64,000 nt of DNA from Coxiella sp. RIFCSPHIGHO2_12_FULL_42_15 (GTDB lineage: Bacteria > Pseudomonadota > Gammaproteobacteria > Coxiellales > Coxiellaceae): the NCBI GenBank assembly GCA_001797285.1, contig MGOZ01000008.1, positions 1 through 64,000 on the forward strand, read 5' to 3'. The number at the start of each line of letters is the position of its first letter. Position 1 is the stretch's first letter. Positions 20,083 to 30,999 of this stretch are shown piece by piece. The translations under genes and the position numbers were made by a program. Under the pieces are notes generated by a model, which had not been told where the DNA came from, made no database searches, and worked only from the letters and a program-made list of their open reading frames with translations.

Positions 20083-20231
20083 CAAGGTGACTTCCTCTGT
20101 AGAGGGTGTAGCTTTTCATTGACAATCGGGTAGGAGGGGCCTCGCAGTCCCCGTCCTTTCACACCACCGTCCGTATCTGTATAGATAACACTGTGATACA
20201 TTCCAGCAACGGCTTTAATAAATTGCTTCAT
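20083..20231 (-). other. Possible degenerate group II intron 3' end, or a 49-codon ORF
   Basis: On the minus strand 20105-20175 reads GGTGGTGTGAAAGGACGGGG, a hairpin GGGG-ACTGCGAGG-CCCC, then CCTACCCGATT. This resembles the domain V/VI junction, domain VI hairpin with bulged A, and 3' border of bacterial group II introns. A matching domain V is not evident. The same bases also lie in a 49-codon open frame starting ATG at 20231 (MKQFIKAVAGMYHS, ending LQRKSP). Neither reading is firm. Confidence 0.3.
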
Positions 20232-20239
20232 TCTATGCA

Positions 20240-21340
20240 CTATCCATTTTTTTCATCCGCTACTTTTATTAATAAGCCAACGAGCGGTTTATTAATGTAA
20301 TATTGGTTTCTACCAGATTGATGTTTTTCCAATAACCCAACAGCAACTAATTGCTCCAGATATTTTGCCGCTGTTTGTCGTGAAATATCCAAATCTTTTT
20401 GCACATACTCTATGCGTGTATAAGGATAGCGAAATAAATTATTCAACAAATCTTGTGAATATAATTTTGAAGTTTCGATACGCATGCGCTGCTTATAGTT
20501 ACACATCAACGCGTAAATTCCCTCTACTAATTTTAGAGTGATTTTCGCTGTTTCAGCCACTTTATTTAGCATATAGACAATCCAACTTTCCCAATGATTA
20601 TTATCTCGCACGTCTTGTAATAGACGATAATACTCTGCCTTGCTGCGATTAATTCCTCGTGACAAATATAAAATCGGCGTTTCAAGCAAATGTGAACGCG
20701 TCAGATACAAAACATTGAGTATGCGACCAATACGTCCATTACCATCAGGAAAAGGGTGAATGCTTTCAAATTGGTGATGAATGATCGTCATTTTAACTAA
20801 TGGATCAAGATCACTCATGTCATCGTCATTTATAAAGCGTTCCAATTGTGTCATGTGGTCAACAATCGCATTAGCATCTTGTGGTGGCGTATAGACAGTT
20901 TCACCCGTTGTTTCATTTTTCAATGCAGTACCTGGCGTAACACGAAATCCACCCGTCGACCCTTTAAGCAATCGAAATAATTCAATCAACGTATTGTTAG
21001 TAATGATCCCTTGATGTTTTTGCATAGCATCATACCCGCACTTGAGTGCATCACGATAAAGCGCAACTTCTTTTGCAGGACCAGATATGAAATGACGCGC
21101 AAGTAAATTGGTTTCAAATAACTCGTCTTGTGTCGTGATGATGTTTTCTATTTCAGAGCTCGCTTTCGCCTCTTGCAATCCCAGTGTATCAATCAATATG
21201 CCTTGGTTAGGTATGATCCGTGCCCGCCCCTTCAGCTCTGCCAAATGGCGGTGTGCATTGGACTGTGCTCGAAGTACAGTCACTGTCTCCAACTCAGCGT
21301 CTGGGGGTAAATTGGGTAATTGATAACTGGGACGTAACAT
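20240..21340 (-). CDS. Fic family AMP-transferase with inhibitory helix and winged-helix tail
   Basis: A 366-residue Fic/DOC protein. Family enzymes transfer AMP (or another NMP) from a nucleotide to hydroxyl groups of target proteins. The active-site motif is complete: HPFPDGNGRIGR at residues 195-206. An N-terminal inhibitory motif S61-xxx-E65-N66 (class II Fic, inhibitory helix before the core) is also present, so the enzyme is probably autoinhibited. Residues about 295-360 form a winged helix-turn-helix (YVQKDLDISRQTAAKYLEQLVAVGLLEK), as in Fic proteins that bind DNA. The gene stands alone between HU and tldD, and four copies of a short motif in its promoter region suggest autoregulation. 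Confidence 0.9.
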   Translation of the reverse strand: MLRPSYQLPNLPPDAELETVTVLRAQSNAHRHLAELKGRARIIPNQGILIDTLGLQEAKASSEIENIITTQDELFETNLLARHFISGPAKEVALYRDALKCGYDAMQKHQGIITNNTLIELFRLLKGSTGGFRVTPGTALKNETTGETVYTPPQDANAIVDHMTQLERFINDDDMSDLDPLVKMTIIHHQFESIHPFPDGNGRIGRILNVLYLTRSHLLETPILYLSRGINRSKAEYYRLLQDVRDNNHWESWIVYMLNKVAETAKITLKLVEGIYALMCNYKQRMRIETSKLYSQDLLNNLFRYPYTRIEYVQKDLDISRQTAAKYLEQLVAVGLLEKHQSGRNQYYINKPLVGLLIKVADEKNG

Positions 21341-21353
21341 AGTATCAGCCTAG

Positions 21354-21426
21354 ATATGTTAAAACACAGTCTTTCTTTTAACATATTTTCAAGACATGTT
21401 AAAGAAATTTAAATTTTTTAACATAT
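21354..21426. promoter_or_regulatory. Four-copy operator-like motif upstream of the Fic gene
   Basis: The motif ATATGTTAAA appears as forward copies at 21354 and 21394 (one base changed) and as reverse copies ending at 21386 and 21426, giving two inverted pairs just upstream of the Fic start at 21340. The pairing suits a dimeric winged-helix repressor, possibly the C-terminal domain of the Fic protein itself. That link is inference. Confidence 0.55.
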
Positions 21427-21522
21427 CCCCCCCTTCAAGAAACCTATATTAAAAAGCTTACGGGACAGACTAACGTGTAGGGATTTTGTCACATAGTGAG
21501 GCTGATCTCTAACCCTATAACC

Positions 21523-22971
21523 TTACGAACCAAACTCTAAACCACCCACCGTCATTTGATTGATTTTCAGCGTGGGTTGGCCAACCCCCACTGGAATACT
21601 TTGCCCTTCTTTACCACACATACCAATGCCATTATCTAATGCAAGATTATTTCCCACCATGGAAACTCGCATTAATACATCTGGCCCATTGCCAATCAAC
21701 GTTGCTCCTTTCACGGGTGTCGTGAGTTTACCCTCTTCAATTAAATACGCTTCACTCATCGAAAAAACAAATTTACCGGAGGTAATATCGACTTGACCAC
21801 CCGAAAAATCGACAGCGTACAAGCCTTTTTTAACGGAACGAATAATTTCTTCCGGATCACTGTTTCCCGGCAACATATAAGTATTTGTCATACGCGGCAA
21901 CGGTCGAAAGGCATAAGATTCTCGACGGCCGTTGCCGGTTGATGTTGTTCCCATTAATTTGGCATTGTGCTTATCAAGCATATAATTTTTTAAGATGCCA
22001 TTCTCAATTAATACGGTATTTTGCGCAGCAACACCTTCATCATCGATGGATAAAGATCCACGACGATTTGGAAGGGTCGCATCATCCACGATAGTACATA
22101 ATTCAGAGGCAACAGCACTACCCATTCGACCACTGAATGCAGAACTCCCTTTACGATTAAAATCACCTTCTAATCCATGACCGATCGCTTCATGTAATAA
22201 TACCGCCGGCCAACCCGGTCCTAATACCACGGGCATCGTCCCTGCCGACACCGGTTTTGCTCGCAAATTTAATAGCGCTTGACGCACTGCTTTTTCAGCA
22301 TATTTAACGGCGTGATTTTGCGTTGTAAAAAACTCATAACTACCGCGCTCACCCCCCCCTCCAGAACCACGTTCTCGAACACCATTTTCTTCCACAACGA
22401 CGGATACCATTAAATTCACGAGCGGTCTTACATCCGCAATACATTCTCCATCACTATTGAGCATCATAACAACATCATAACGCCCCGACAAATTCACAAT
22501 CACTTGTTTTACACGAGCATCCAAACGGCGGGCATGTTCATCTATTTTATGCAGTAATTCCACCTTATCAGCATCTGAAATGGAATACAGTGGATTTAAT
22601 GCAGGATAACGTGCAGGCGCCACTGTCATTGGATGTAACTGTATGGCCTGCTGTCCACCGGCATGTGCGATGCTTTTTGCAGAGTGCGCTGCTTGTAATA
22701 GCGCATGATGATCAATACCATCCGCAAAAGCAAATCCCGATTTTTCACCACTGATAACGCGCAATCCAAAACCACGATCAATACTAAAATCGCTGGATTT
22801 AACGATGCTATCTTCCAACGTCCAATCTTCTTCGTAAAAACATTGCAAAAACAAATCCGCAAAATCAATTGATTTCCCCATCGAACGACCCAAGATACGT
22901 TCCAAAAGAGGGTAATCCAACTCAGAGGGTAACAATAATAATTCAGAGGCTGTTTTCATTAAATCGATCAT
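21523..22971 (-). CDS. tldD: Metalloprotease TldD
   Basis: A 482-residue TldD of the TldD/TldE (PmbA) protease, which degrades unfolded or leader peptides and matures modified peptides in the cytoplasm. The zinc-binding HExxxH motif is HEAIGH at residues 260-265, followed by GLEGDFNRKGSSAFSG. The partner tldE/pmbA is not in this window. The start overlaps the yhdP stop by 4 bp (ATGA), so the gene is coupled to yhdP and the mre genes. Confidence 0.95.
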   Translation of the reverse strand: MIDLMKTASELLLLPSELDYPLLERILGRSMGKSIDFADLFLQCFYEEDWTLEDSIVKSSDFSIDRGFGLRVISGEKSGFAFADGIDHHALLQAAHSAKSIAHAGGQQAIQLHPMTVAPARYPALNPLYSISDADKVELLHKIDEHARRLDARVKQVIVNLSGRYDVVMMLNSDGECIADVRPLVNLMVSVVVEENGVRERGSGGGGERGSYEFFTTQNHAVKYAEKAVRQALLNLRAKPVSAGTMPVVLGPGWPAVLLHEAIGHGLEGDFNRKGSSAFSGRMGSAVASELCTIVDDATLPNRRGSLSIDDEGVAAQNTVLIENGILKNYMLDKHNAKLMGTTSTGNGRRESYAFRPLPRMTNTYMLPGNSDPEEIIRSVKKGLYAVDFSGGQVDITSGKFVFSMSEAYLIEEGKLTTPVKGATLIGNGPDVLMRVSMVGNNLALDNGIGMCGKEGQSIPVGVGQPTLKINQMTVGGLEFGS

Positions 22972-25900
22972 TTGCTTTTTTCCACGATAGTGAGCTTTGG
23001 TCTTTGCTGCGCAATTTCAGGGTCTTGCATTGAACCTTGTATATCATACTCTGTTGCTGCCACCTCGCCAATTCGTGGTCCAACAAATTGATTTACAAGC
23101 CAAGTTACAGCGCCCGCTAAAGGCCCGCCAGCAATTCCAACGATAATCGGTAAGCTGGATGTCATATTAGGGACGATTTTCATATGCAAATTATAACGAT
23201 CATGCGCAAAATCAATATCACCATTAATTTTAGCCCAAGCCAATGGACCACTCAACTCGATCTTATCTGCATGCCCAACGCCATTTTTTATCGCCACTTT
23301 ACCTTTAAACCCCGCAAATTCAAACCCTTTTTTACTAACGCGGGTAAAACCCGTCATTAAATTTTGCGGTAATGATTGTAAGCTCAATATATTTAACAAT
23401 TTCCCTAAACCTAATTTAGATTCTGTTTGATTGGAAAGACGGACGATACGCCCATGAATATAATTAAACGCTATATCACCGGATATTTTGGTCAAATGAG
23501 GCTTATACAATGCGCCCGGCCATTGCAATACAAAGTCCACTTCACCATACCCCTCATTAACCACATTGGTTAATTTCCATTCTCGCAGAAAAGCGCCTAA
23601 TTCTTGATTTTTCATACTGCCATCGATCGAACTTTCACACTGTTTTTCATCACATAACCACCGCCCACGCAGTTTCAACGAAAAAATATTATTTTTCACT
23701 TTAAAAAAATCCACCAGAATACCTTGTGAAGTTTTTTGAGTTTCCAACTTAACAACACCCCAATTTCTTTCATCAAAGAAGCAATATTTACAATAAAACT
23801 GTAATGCGGGAAGATAGCGGGGATCCATTTCTTCTCCCCATGATTGCCACACTTTTTGATTTATTTTTCTGAAGTCAAGATCAATATAATGAAAACGAGC
23901 CAACCAAGGTTCTTTTTCTTTTTCTGGAGCAACAATCGATCCTTTGGCATGGTCATTATTAATATCCAATTGCCAACGATGTTCAGCATTTCGCATTAAA
24001 GCAACTTCCGTTTTACTTTTTTGATACGACAATTGTATAGCCAGTTTTTTAAAACTATCGAATGTTGCATCTAACGAAGCAATTGGTTTGTTCTTCGCAT
24101 TTTTATGATTTTTTTGGAAAATATGAAACGACGTCTTTCCTACCCATTCTTTTTGAAAAGCATTGAAATCTACGACTCCTTGATACTGGAATTTACCCTG
24201 TAATTTTAAGATATTTAACAATGTCTGACCTAACCGAAATTTAACGGGATCTAACTCACCCTGCGCTTGAATTTGTAGCCAATCCTTTTTTTCTGGATGC
24301 GTTATCACTGCTAATTTTAGGGGTTGACTAAAAAGTTGGGCACTGATCATCGAACCTAAAAAATCCTCATTATGAAAAACAATATCCCCATTAATATTCT
24401 GAATCACCGGTAACGTCGAAGACCATTGAAGGCGATCATTTTGAAAATGCAATTTCCCATCCACAGCAACAGGTGCATCAGGGTTTTCAAGCGATTGCTG
24501 AATCGTTAAATCCAAATGGACGTCACCTTCACCCGTGACTTCTGAAGGAATCGCGTACCTACCATGAGGAGCCTGTCGCAAAAACTGCAGTGCGGAAGAC
24601 ATTTTTCCTTGTCCTTGCCCTTGAATTGAAATCATGGGTTTCTCAAGATCAGGAATTTCAACCGTCATATGGCGCAATTGATTCCCCATCGTAGTGGCAT
24701 AGGGGCTTTGCACCGTGAGTTTATGATTCTCAATCTGCAACAAACCCTGCACATCTTGCAGCAGCGGCCAGTCAGATGAATAACGTAACTTCACTTGGTC
24801 TGCTAATAATGCCAAGTGAACATGGGATTTATCCAAACGAAGAATACCCCCTAACACTCTCCCTTTTTGAAAAGCGTTTCGCAACCAAATCTGTAACTCA
24901 CGACTAATAACATGATGGGGCACATAATTTGCTAAAGGTTCGACACTGGCGGCTTGATAATATCCGTTGATATAAATCTCAGGCTGATCATGGGGATTTG
25001 TGATATCCGCCTGCCCTTGAAAACGTAAATTGCCATCATCCGCTTTCAAAAAGGGAATCTCTAAAAACCACGCTCTCGAAGTCCATTGATGCCAAATAAT
25101 TTCTGTTGCTAAATCTTGAATTCTCCATTCTTTACCAAAAAGATAAGGATAATTCAATCTAACATCGTGTGAATGAATACGCAGCTTTATTTTTTTTGGC
25201 ATCAAAATAAATTTCCCCGCCAAATTCTGCATGCCAGGAATATTGGCATAAGGTGAAAAACGAAAATGGGAAAAATCCATCATTAAATAGTAATGCTTAA
25301 GGCCCGATTCCGTCATATTAAAACGAAATTCTGTTTTTAACGCGTTAAAAGAAAATTTCAAACGCTGATTCCATTGCTGAAACATCTCATGCTTCCATCC
25401 GAAAAAATTCGCTATTTCCTTTATTTTTCGCCACGAAATTTTTCCAACCGTTAAGCGATAACGAGAATTCCCCTTGAATTGTAAACCCATGGGCGGCATC
25501 ACACAGTGAGTAACTTTAGATGGCACGCGATCTGGATTCAACAGCAACAACCATCCCGTCGGCTGCAAGCGCCAAAAAACGTGTAGATTTACCTCATTGC
25601 ACCGTAAATGATGTTGTACTTGTGAATTCACCATCACAAGATCGCGTCCGATGACTTTTCCTTGTACTTCAGCGAAATTGCCGTGACGCCACTTTCCCCA
25701 AATTTCTGTTTTGATTTTTCCTGAATGAAATTGCAACGGCAATTGCAGCTCTGAAAAAAGTAAGGGAGCCCATGCCGATTGATAGGCTAATAAAGGAATC
25801 TGAAGGTAAAAATCCGCTTCAACATTCGCTTCTCCTTGTTGTAAGTTTTTTGGTATGATAACGAAACGGAAAGGTTTTAAATTCTTTTCTTTTACATTGG

Positions 25901-26504
25901 ATTCCGAGAGTTGACCAACACCTACAATATCATGATGTAAATAGTTATTGCGTACCTGCAGCTTCAGTCGTTGCAATAAAAATTTTTCCCCATTATAAAA
26001 ATAAACATTCACTGAAACACGATCCAACACAATATTAGATTGTGTGGCTAACCAATATAAAAAACCTTTTAAGGACGTCAAGCGATTGTGATTCTCCTCC
26101 ACAATGCCCACTCCTTTCACCCACCAACTGCGATCATTATGCTGCTGCAAATCAAGCTCAGTTCCTTCCACAATAAGGTGATTGGGTAATAATCGAAAAT
26201 GCAACAAACTATGCAGTAAATTAATGCTAAAACCAATACGCTTGATTTTTAATTGTGAGATAGTAACGGTGTGCAAATCAATGAATGGATTAGCGCCTAC
26301 CCATTGCAAAGTAAATTTTTTAAAATGTACAGGATGATTTAATATTCGCGAAGCGACATGTTCAACAAACGTTTTATTATTCTGCACAAACGGCGTGGCC
26401 ACTCTTGCTAAACTGATCATGCAAGACAAAATAATAAAAATGATTGCCAACAAAAAACAGGATTTTTGCAGAATAAGCCATAAGCGTTGTTTTAGCATCA
26501 GCAC
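22968..26504 (-). CDS. yhdP: AsmA-like envelope lipid-transport protein YhdP
   Basis: A 1178-residue protein with one N-terminal transmembrane helix (about residues 13-35) and a long periplasmic part made of repeating beta-strands. The family (DUF3971 plus AsmA C-terminal region) is known to bridge inner and outer membranes and move phospholipid. The C-terminal AsmA-like part includes GDIAFNYIHGRIVRLSNQTESKLGLGKLLNILSLQSLP and GVGHADKIELSGPLAWAKINGDIDFAHDRYNLHM. The gene follows mreD by 39 bp and overlaps tldD by 4 bp, a block conserved in many gammaproteobacteria. Confidence 0.9.
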   Translation of the reverse strand: MLMLKQRLWLILQKSCFLLAIIFIILSCMISLARVATPFVQNNKTFVEHVASRILNHPVHFKKFTLQWVGANPFIDLHTVTISQLKIKRIGFSINLLHSLLHFRLLPNHLIVEGTELDLQQHNDRSWWVKGVGIVEENHNRLTSLKGFLYWLATQSNIVLDRVSVNVYFYNGEKFLLQRLKLQVRNNYLHHDIVGVGQLSESNVKEKNLKPFRFVIIPKNLQQGEANVEADFYLQIPLLAYQSAWAPLLFSELQLPLQFHSGKIKTEIWGKWRHGNFAEVQGKVIGRDLVMVNSQVQHHLRCNEVNLHVFWRLQPTGWLLLLNPDRVPSKVTHCVMPPMGLQFKGNSRYRLTVGKISWRKIKEIANFFGWKHEMFQQWNQRLKFSFNALKTEFRFNMTESGLKHYYLMMDFSHFRFSPYANIPGMQNLAGKFILMPKKIKLRIHSHDVRLNYPYLFGKEWRIQDLATEIIWHQWTSRAWFLEIPFLKADDGNLRFQGQADITNPHDQPEIYINGYYQAASVEPLANYVPHHVISRELQIWLRNAFQKGRVLGGILRLDKSHVHLALLADQVKLRYSSDWPLLQDVQGLLQIENHKLTVQSPYATTMGNQLRHMTVEIPDLEKPMISIQGQGQGKMSSALQFLRQAPHGRYAIPSEVTGEGDVHLDLTIQQSLENPDAPVAVDGKLHFQNDRLQWSSTLPVIQNINGDIVFHNEDFLGSMISAQLFSQPLKLAVITHPEKKDWLQIQAQGELDPVKFRLGQTLLNILKLQGKFQYQGVVDFNAFQKEWVGKTSFHIFQKNHKNAKNKPIASLDATFDSFKKLAIQLSYQKSKTEVALMRNAEHRWQLDINNDHAKGSIVAPEKEKEPWLARFHYIDLDFRKINQKVWQSWGEEMDPRYLPALQFYCKYCFFDERNWGVVKLETQKTSQGILVDFFKVKNNIFSLKLRGRWLCDEKQCESSIDGSMKNQELGAFLREWKLTNVVNEGYGEVDFVLQWPGALYKPHLTKISGDIAFNYIHGRIVRLSNQTESKLGLGKLLNILSLQSLPQNLMTGFTRVSKKGFEFAGFKGKVAIKNGVGHADKIELSGPLAWAKINGDIDFAHDRYNLHMKIVPNMTSSLPIIVGIAGGPLAGAVTWLVNQFVGPRIGEVAATEYDIQGSMQDPEIAQQRPKLTIVEKSK

Positions 26505-26543
26505 TCATCCTTGCAACAAACCAAATATGCAGGTATGCATGAT

Positions 26544-27038
26544 TCACAAAATCCGACGCCGTCGCCTACGAGTCGTCAGTGACGCCACCACCACCGGCCA
26601 AAAGAGCGTGGTGGTGAATACGGGGATCCAATAACGCCACGTATCCGGTTCAGCATGAAAATAAAATTCAATTAAATATTGCAACGACAAATCAATCAAC
26701 TCAAACAACAAAACCATTAATAGCTTCTGCCCAACAGACAGTCCCCGCATAAATCGATGCGATTTTAATACCCCATAGCCCATTAAAGTGAAAATTAACG
26801 CATGTACACCAAGCAGTGAACCGGATAATAAATCTAATAATAAACCGATACAAAATGATACGGCGACACCCACACGATGAGGACGATGCAGCAACCAAAA
26901 AAGCAAAATGAGCAGCACTATTGAGGGACGATACCACATTAACATACGCGGGAAAGGAACAATCGTCAGTACAAAACCCACTAAAAATGTCATGCCAATA
27001 AATAGCGTCTCTCGAAAGCGATCGTGTTCTTGAATCAT
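26544..27038 (-). CDS. mreD: Rod shape-determining protein MreD
   Basis: A 164-residue inner-membrane protein of the elongasome with about five transmembrane helices and a very basic C-terminus (TTRRRRRRIL). The frame is open to 27101, but the start at 27038 (MIQEHDRFRETLF) overlaps the mreC stop by 4 bp (ATGA) and gives the family length. It acts with MreB, MreC and RodZ to organise cell-wall synthesis along the cell body. Confidence 0.93.
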   Translation of the reverse strand: MIQEHDRFRETLFIGMTFLVGFVLTIVPFPRMLMWYRPSIVLLILLFWLLHRPHRVGVAVSFCIGLLLDLLSGSLLGVHALIFTLMGYGVLKSHRFMRGLSVGQKLLMVLLFELIDLSLQYLIEFYFHAEPDTWRYWIPVFTTTLFWPVVVASLTTRRRRRRIL

Positions 27039-27910
27039 CCTGATAAATCCGCTTTCAATTGTTGCTGCACGACTTTCGCTAAAGACGCATTCGTTGGCCA
27101 TGTTAATAAAATTTGTTGCGTGCGATCCAAATGCGCAACCGGTCGCAAGATCACACGAATGTAATGCTCACCCGCAACACGTTGTTTTTCAATCACAAGA
27201 CCCACCGGATAGCCTACCGGATAACGCTGACCCAAACCCGATGTCACCCATAAATCGCCAATCTGTATGTCTGTCGTTTCAGATACATTCAATAAGGCCA
27301 ACGTGCCTTTCGCTCCTTGCCCCATGGCGACTGAACGGACGTTGTTTCGAGAACTCTGCACAGGAATAGCACTGTGCGAATCCGTTAACAACAGTACCTT
27401 ACTGGTCAGATATCCTAAATTCACCACTTGCCCAACCACACCATAGGCGTCTAACACGGGTTGTCCGATATAAATATGGTCTTTCGCACCTTTATTAACA
27501 ATCATTTGCTGCAAACTGGGACTCAAATCAACAGCGAGCAATTGCCCTACCGTCACTTTACCCTCCACATGGGAAGAGGATTGCAGTAATTCACGCAACT
27601 CCACGTTTTCTTGTTCTAATGCCGCTAACCGCTGCAAGCGAGCACTCAATAAAAAATTTCGCGCTCGTAAGCTCGCATTATCCGACAGCAATTGATGCTG
27701 CGTGGTAATACTCATCGCTAACCATTTTGAAATTTTAATCGGCGTGTTAACAATATATTGAATCGGCAAAGCGATGGTTTCTAGCACCGAACCAATCTTC
27801 TGCAACGCAGGTTGCTGACTTTGACCAACAAAAATGAGGGCTATTGATAATGCGACACAAACAAAAGTTCGAAACCTGAACAGCGGCCCTCTCGCAAATA
27901 TCGTTTTAAT
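27035..27910 (-). CDS. mreC: Rod shape-determining protein MreC, apparent AUU start
   Basis: MreC is a membrane-anchored periplasmic protein of the elongasome that contacts PBP2/RodA. The first usable start in frame by normal rules is TTG at 27805, but that would lose the membrane anchor. Translating further upstream gives IKTIFARGPLFRFRT followed by the hydrophobic helix FVCVALSIALIFVG, which is the expected MreC N-terminus. The frame runs to a stop at 27923-27925. Within this extension there is no ATG, GTG or TTG. A strong ribosome site AAGGAGG lies 7 bp before an ATT codon at 27908-27910, so AUU initiation is the simplest reading (291 residues). A coiled coil (about 65-110) and the beta-domain follow. 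It overlaps mreD by 4 bp. Confidence 0.88.
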   Translation of the reverse strand: MKTIFARGPLFRFRTFVCVALSIALIFVGQSQQPALQKIGSVLETIALPIQYIVNTPIKISKWLAMSITTQHQLLSDNASLRARNFLLSARLQRLAALEQENVELRELLQSSSHVEGKVTVGQLLAVDLSPSLQQMIVNKGAKDHIYIGQPVLDAYGVVGQVVNLGYLTSKVLLLTDSHSAIPVQSSRNNVRSVAMGQGAKGTLALLNVSETTDIQIGDLWVTSGLGQRYPVGYPVGLVIEKQRVAGEHYIRVILRPVAHLDRTQQILLTWPTNASLAKVVQQQLKADLSG

Positions 27911-27977
27911 GGCTGTTCCTCCTTAAATCGGATCATCATCCCTTTGTAATACCCTCCTAAAACCAGGTCAGTCTAAT

Positions 27978-29054
<1,077 letters not shown>

Positions 29055-29129
29055 TCATCCTATAAAAATTAAATCTGCTCCATTACAGCACTTTCCCTGT
29101 TTCTTATCAATGTAAAGACTAAAAAAAAA

Positions 29130-29159
29130 GGAATTCCTCATCGAAAGATGGGGAATTCC
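29130..29159. repeat. Palindrome between mreB and gatC
   Basis: GGAATTCCTCAT-CGAAAG-ATGGGGAATTCC, a near-perfect 12 bp stem with one G-T pair. An A run at 29121-29129 makes it look like a terminator for minus-strand transcripts. It is closely related to the palindrome at 16979-17008 and to the nuoF-nuoG hairpin. Confidence 0.75.
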
Positions 29160-29166
29160 TGCTCGT

Positions 29167-29194
29167 TTGCCTTAATCAGCATCTCATGTATAAT
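29167..29194 (+). promoter_or_regulatory. Sigma-70 promoter for gatCAB
   Basis: TTGCCT at 29167-29172 and a perfect TATAAT at 29189-29194, 16 bp apart, 30 bp upstream of the gatC start. Confidence 0.75.
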
Positions 29195-29224
29195 CCATCA
29201 TCAGCTTTCGAATAGGATGATTCT

Positions 29225-29518
29225 ATGAACTTAGATTCCAACATCATTAAAAAAATTGCACATCTCTCGCGTTTAGCCATTCAAGACAATGAAATTGCAG
29301 CGCTTCATCGCGATCTCAATCAAATTTTACAGCTCGTTGAGCAAATGAATAAAGTAGACACAAAAAGCGTCCAACCTTTAGCGCATCCCTACGATGAAAG
29401 TCAGCCCTTGCGAGCCGATGTCATCACAGAAAATAATCAACGCGCTCTATTCCAACGCATTGCACCGCAAATTGAATCGGGCCTTTATATTGTGCCGCAA
29501 GTCATCGACAGCGAATAA
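29225..29518 (+). CDS. gatC: Asp-tRNA(Asn)/Glu-tRNA(Gln) amidotransferase subunit C
   Basis: A 97-residue small subunit that wraps around GatA and stabilises the GatCAB complex. Typical features are the helical N-terminus [12 protein letters not shown] and the extended C-terminal half with [33 protein letters not shown]. It is the first gene of a three-gene operon under a clear promoter, 17 bp before gatA. Confidence 0.95.
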   Translation: MNLDSNIIKKIAHLSRLAIQDNEIAALHRDLNQILQLVEQMNKVDTKSVQPLAHPYDESQPLRADVITENNQRALFQRIAPQIESGLYIVPQVIDSE

Positions 29519-29535
29519 ATCTTGTAGGATACGTT

Positions 29536-30987
29536 ATGTTTACCAAAACCATTGCTGAATTAAGTGCTTTACTTCATAAAAAAGAAATCTCGAGCGTAGA
29601 ACTCACTCAACATTTTTTACAGCGTATTACTCAATTCGATCCACAATTAAATGGCTTCATTACTGTTACGGAAGAATACGCATTACAACAGGCAAAACGT
29701 GCAGATGAACGCTTAAAGATCGGTGATGCCGCTCACTTAACTGGCATTCCGATTGCACAAAAAGATATTTTTTGTACGAAAGGGGTGAAAACCAGTTGCG
29801 GTTCGAAAATGTTAGACAATTTTATCGCCCCTTATGATGCCACTGTCATCCAAAAATTTAATGATGCTGGCGCAATCCTGTTAGGAAAAACCAACATGGA
29901 TGAATTTGCCATGGGTTCTTCTAACGAAAATAGTTTTTATGGTCCCGTTAAAAATCCATGGAACCTGGCAACCATTCCTGGAGGATCTTCCGGAGGATCC
30001 GCCGCAGTCGTTGCGGCAGGGCTCGCGCCTGGGGCAACAGGGACCGATACGGGGGGGTCCATCCGTCAGCCCGCGGCATTATGTGGTATTACAGGCATCA
30101 AACCCACCTATGGTCGCGTGTCTCGTTTTGGAATGATTGCCTTTGCATCCAGTTTAGATCAAGCTGGACCCATGACACGCACCGCTGAAGATGCCGCTTT
30201 CATGTTAAATGTGATGGCAGGGCATGATCCAAAAGACTCAACTTCTATCAACCGCGAAGTTCCTGATTACACGGCCACCTTAAATAACACCATCAAAGGG
30301 CTCCGCATTGGTTTACCGAAAGAATATTTTGATAAAAATTTAAATCCCGAAATTGCGGCTTGCATGGATGCGGTGCGCAAAACATTAGAAGCGCTCGGCG
30401 CACACTTTAAAGAAGTGAGTTTGCCACACACGGAATATGCTGTACCCGCTTATTATGTATTAGCCCCCGCGGAATGTTCATCTAACCTAGCGCGCTATGA
30501 TGGCATACGTTTTGGATATCGCTGCAAGAATCCACGTGATTTACAGGACTTGTATGAACGCTCACGCAGTGAAGGTTTTGGCGCAGAAGTTAAGCGCCGC
30601 ATCATGATCGGCACCTATGTTTTGTCCGCGGGTTATTACGACGCGTATTATCTGCAAGCGCAAAAAATTCGAAATTTAATTCGCCACGATTTTTTACATG
30701 CCTATCAAACCGTCGACATGATACTCGCCCCCACATCACCCACCGTGGCTTTTAACATTGGTGATAAAGTCAAAGATCCCGTGACGATGTATCTTTCTGA
30801 CATTTACACCATCGCGGTTAATCTCGCTGGCTTGCCCGGCTTATCCATGCCTGCTGGATTTAGCCATCATCTACCGGTTGGCGCTCAGTTGATCGGCAAT
30901 TATTTCGATGAGGCGCGAATTCTCAATGTGGCGCATCAGTATCAACAAAACACCGATTGGCATCGTCGTCAACCTAACATTTCTTGA
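29536..30987 (+). CDS. gatA: Asp-tRNA(Asn)/Glu-tRNA(Gln) amidotransferase subunit A
   Basis: A 483-residue amidase that releases ammonia from glutamine or asparagine for transfer to mischarged tRNA. The Ser-cisSer-Lys triad region is visible as [18 protein letters not shown] (Lys) and [32 protein letters not shown] (the two serines). Length is standard. It is 12 bp before gatB. Confidence 0.97.
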   Translation: MFTKTIAELSALLHKKEISSVELTQHFLQRITQFDPQLNGFITVTEEYALQQAKRADERLKIGDAAHLTGIPIAQKDIFCTKGVKTSCGSKMLDNFIAPYDATVIQKFNDAGAILLGKTNMDEFAMGSSNENSFYGPVKNPWNLATIPGGSSGGSAAVVAAGLAPGATGTDTGGSIRQPAALCGITGIKPTYGRVSRFGMIAFASSLDQAGPMTRTAEDAAFMLNVMAGHDPKDSTSINREVPDYTATLNNTIKGLRIGLPKEYFDKNLNPEIAACMDAVRKTLEALGAHFKEVSLPHTEYAVPAYYVLAPAECSSNLARYDGIRFGYRCKNPRDLQDLYERSRSEGFGAEVKRRIMIGTYVLSAGYYDAYYLQAQKIRNLIRHDFLHAYQTVDMILAPTSPTVAFNIGDKVKDPVTMYLSDIYTIAVNLAGLPGLSMPAGFSHHLPVGAQLIGNYFDEARILNVAHQYQQNTDWHRRQPNIS

Positions 30988-30999
30988 GGTAGTTAATCT

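Noticed and set aside
27035-27805. mreC starting at TTG 27805 (256 residues)
   Set aside because: This start removes the conserved transmembrane anchor, which is encoded in frame just upstream behind a strong ribosome site.
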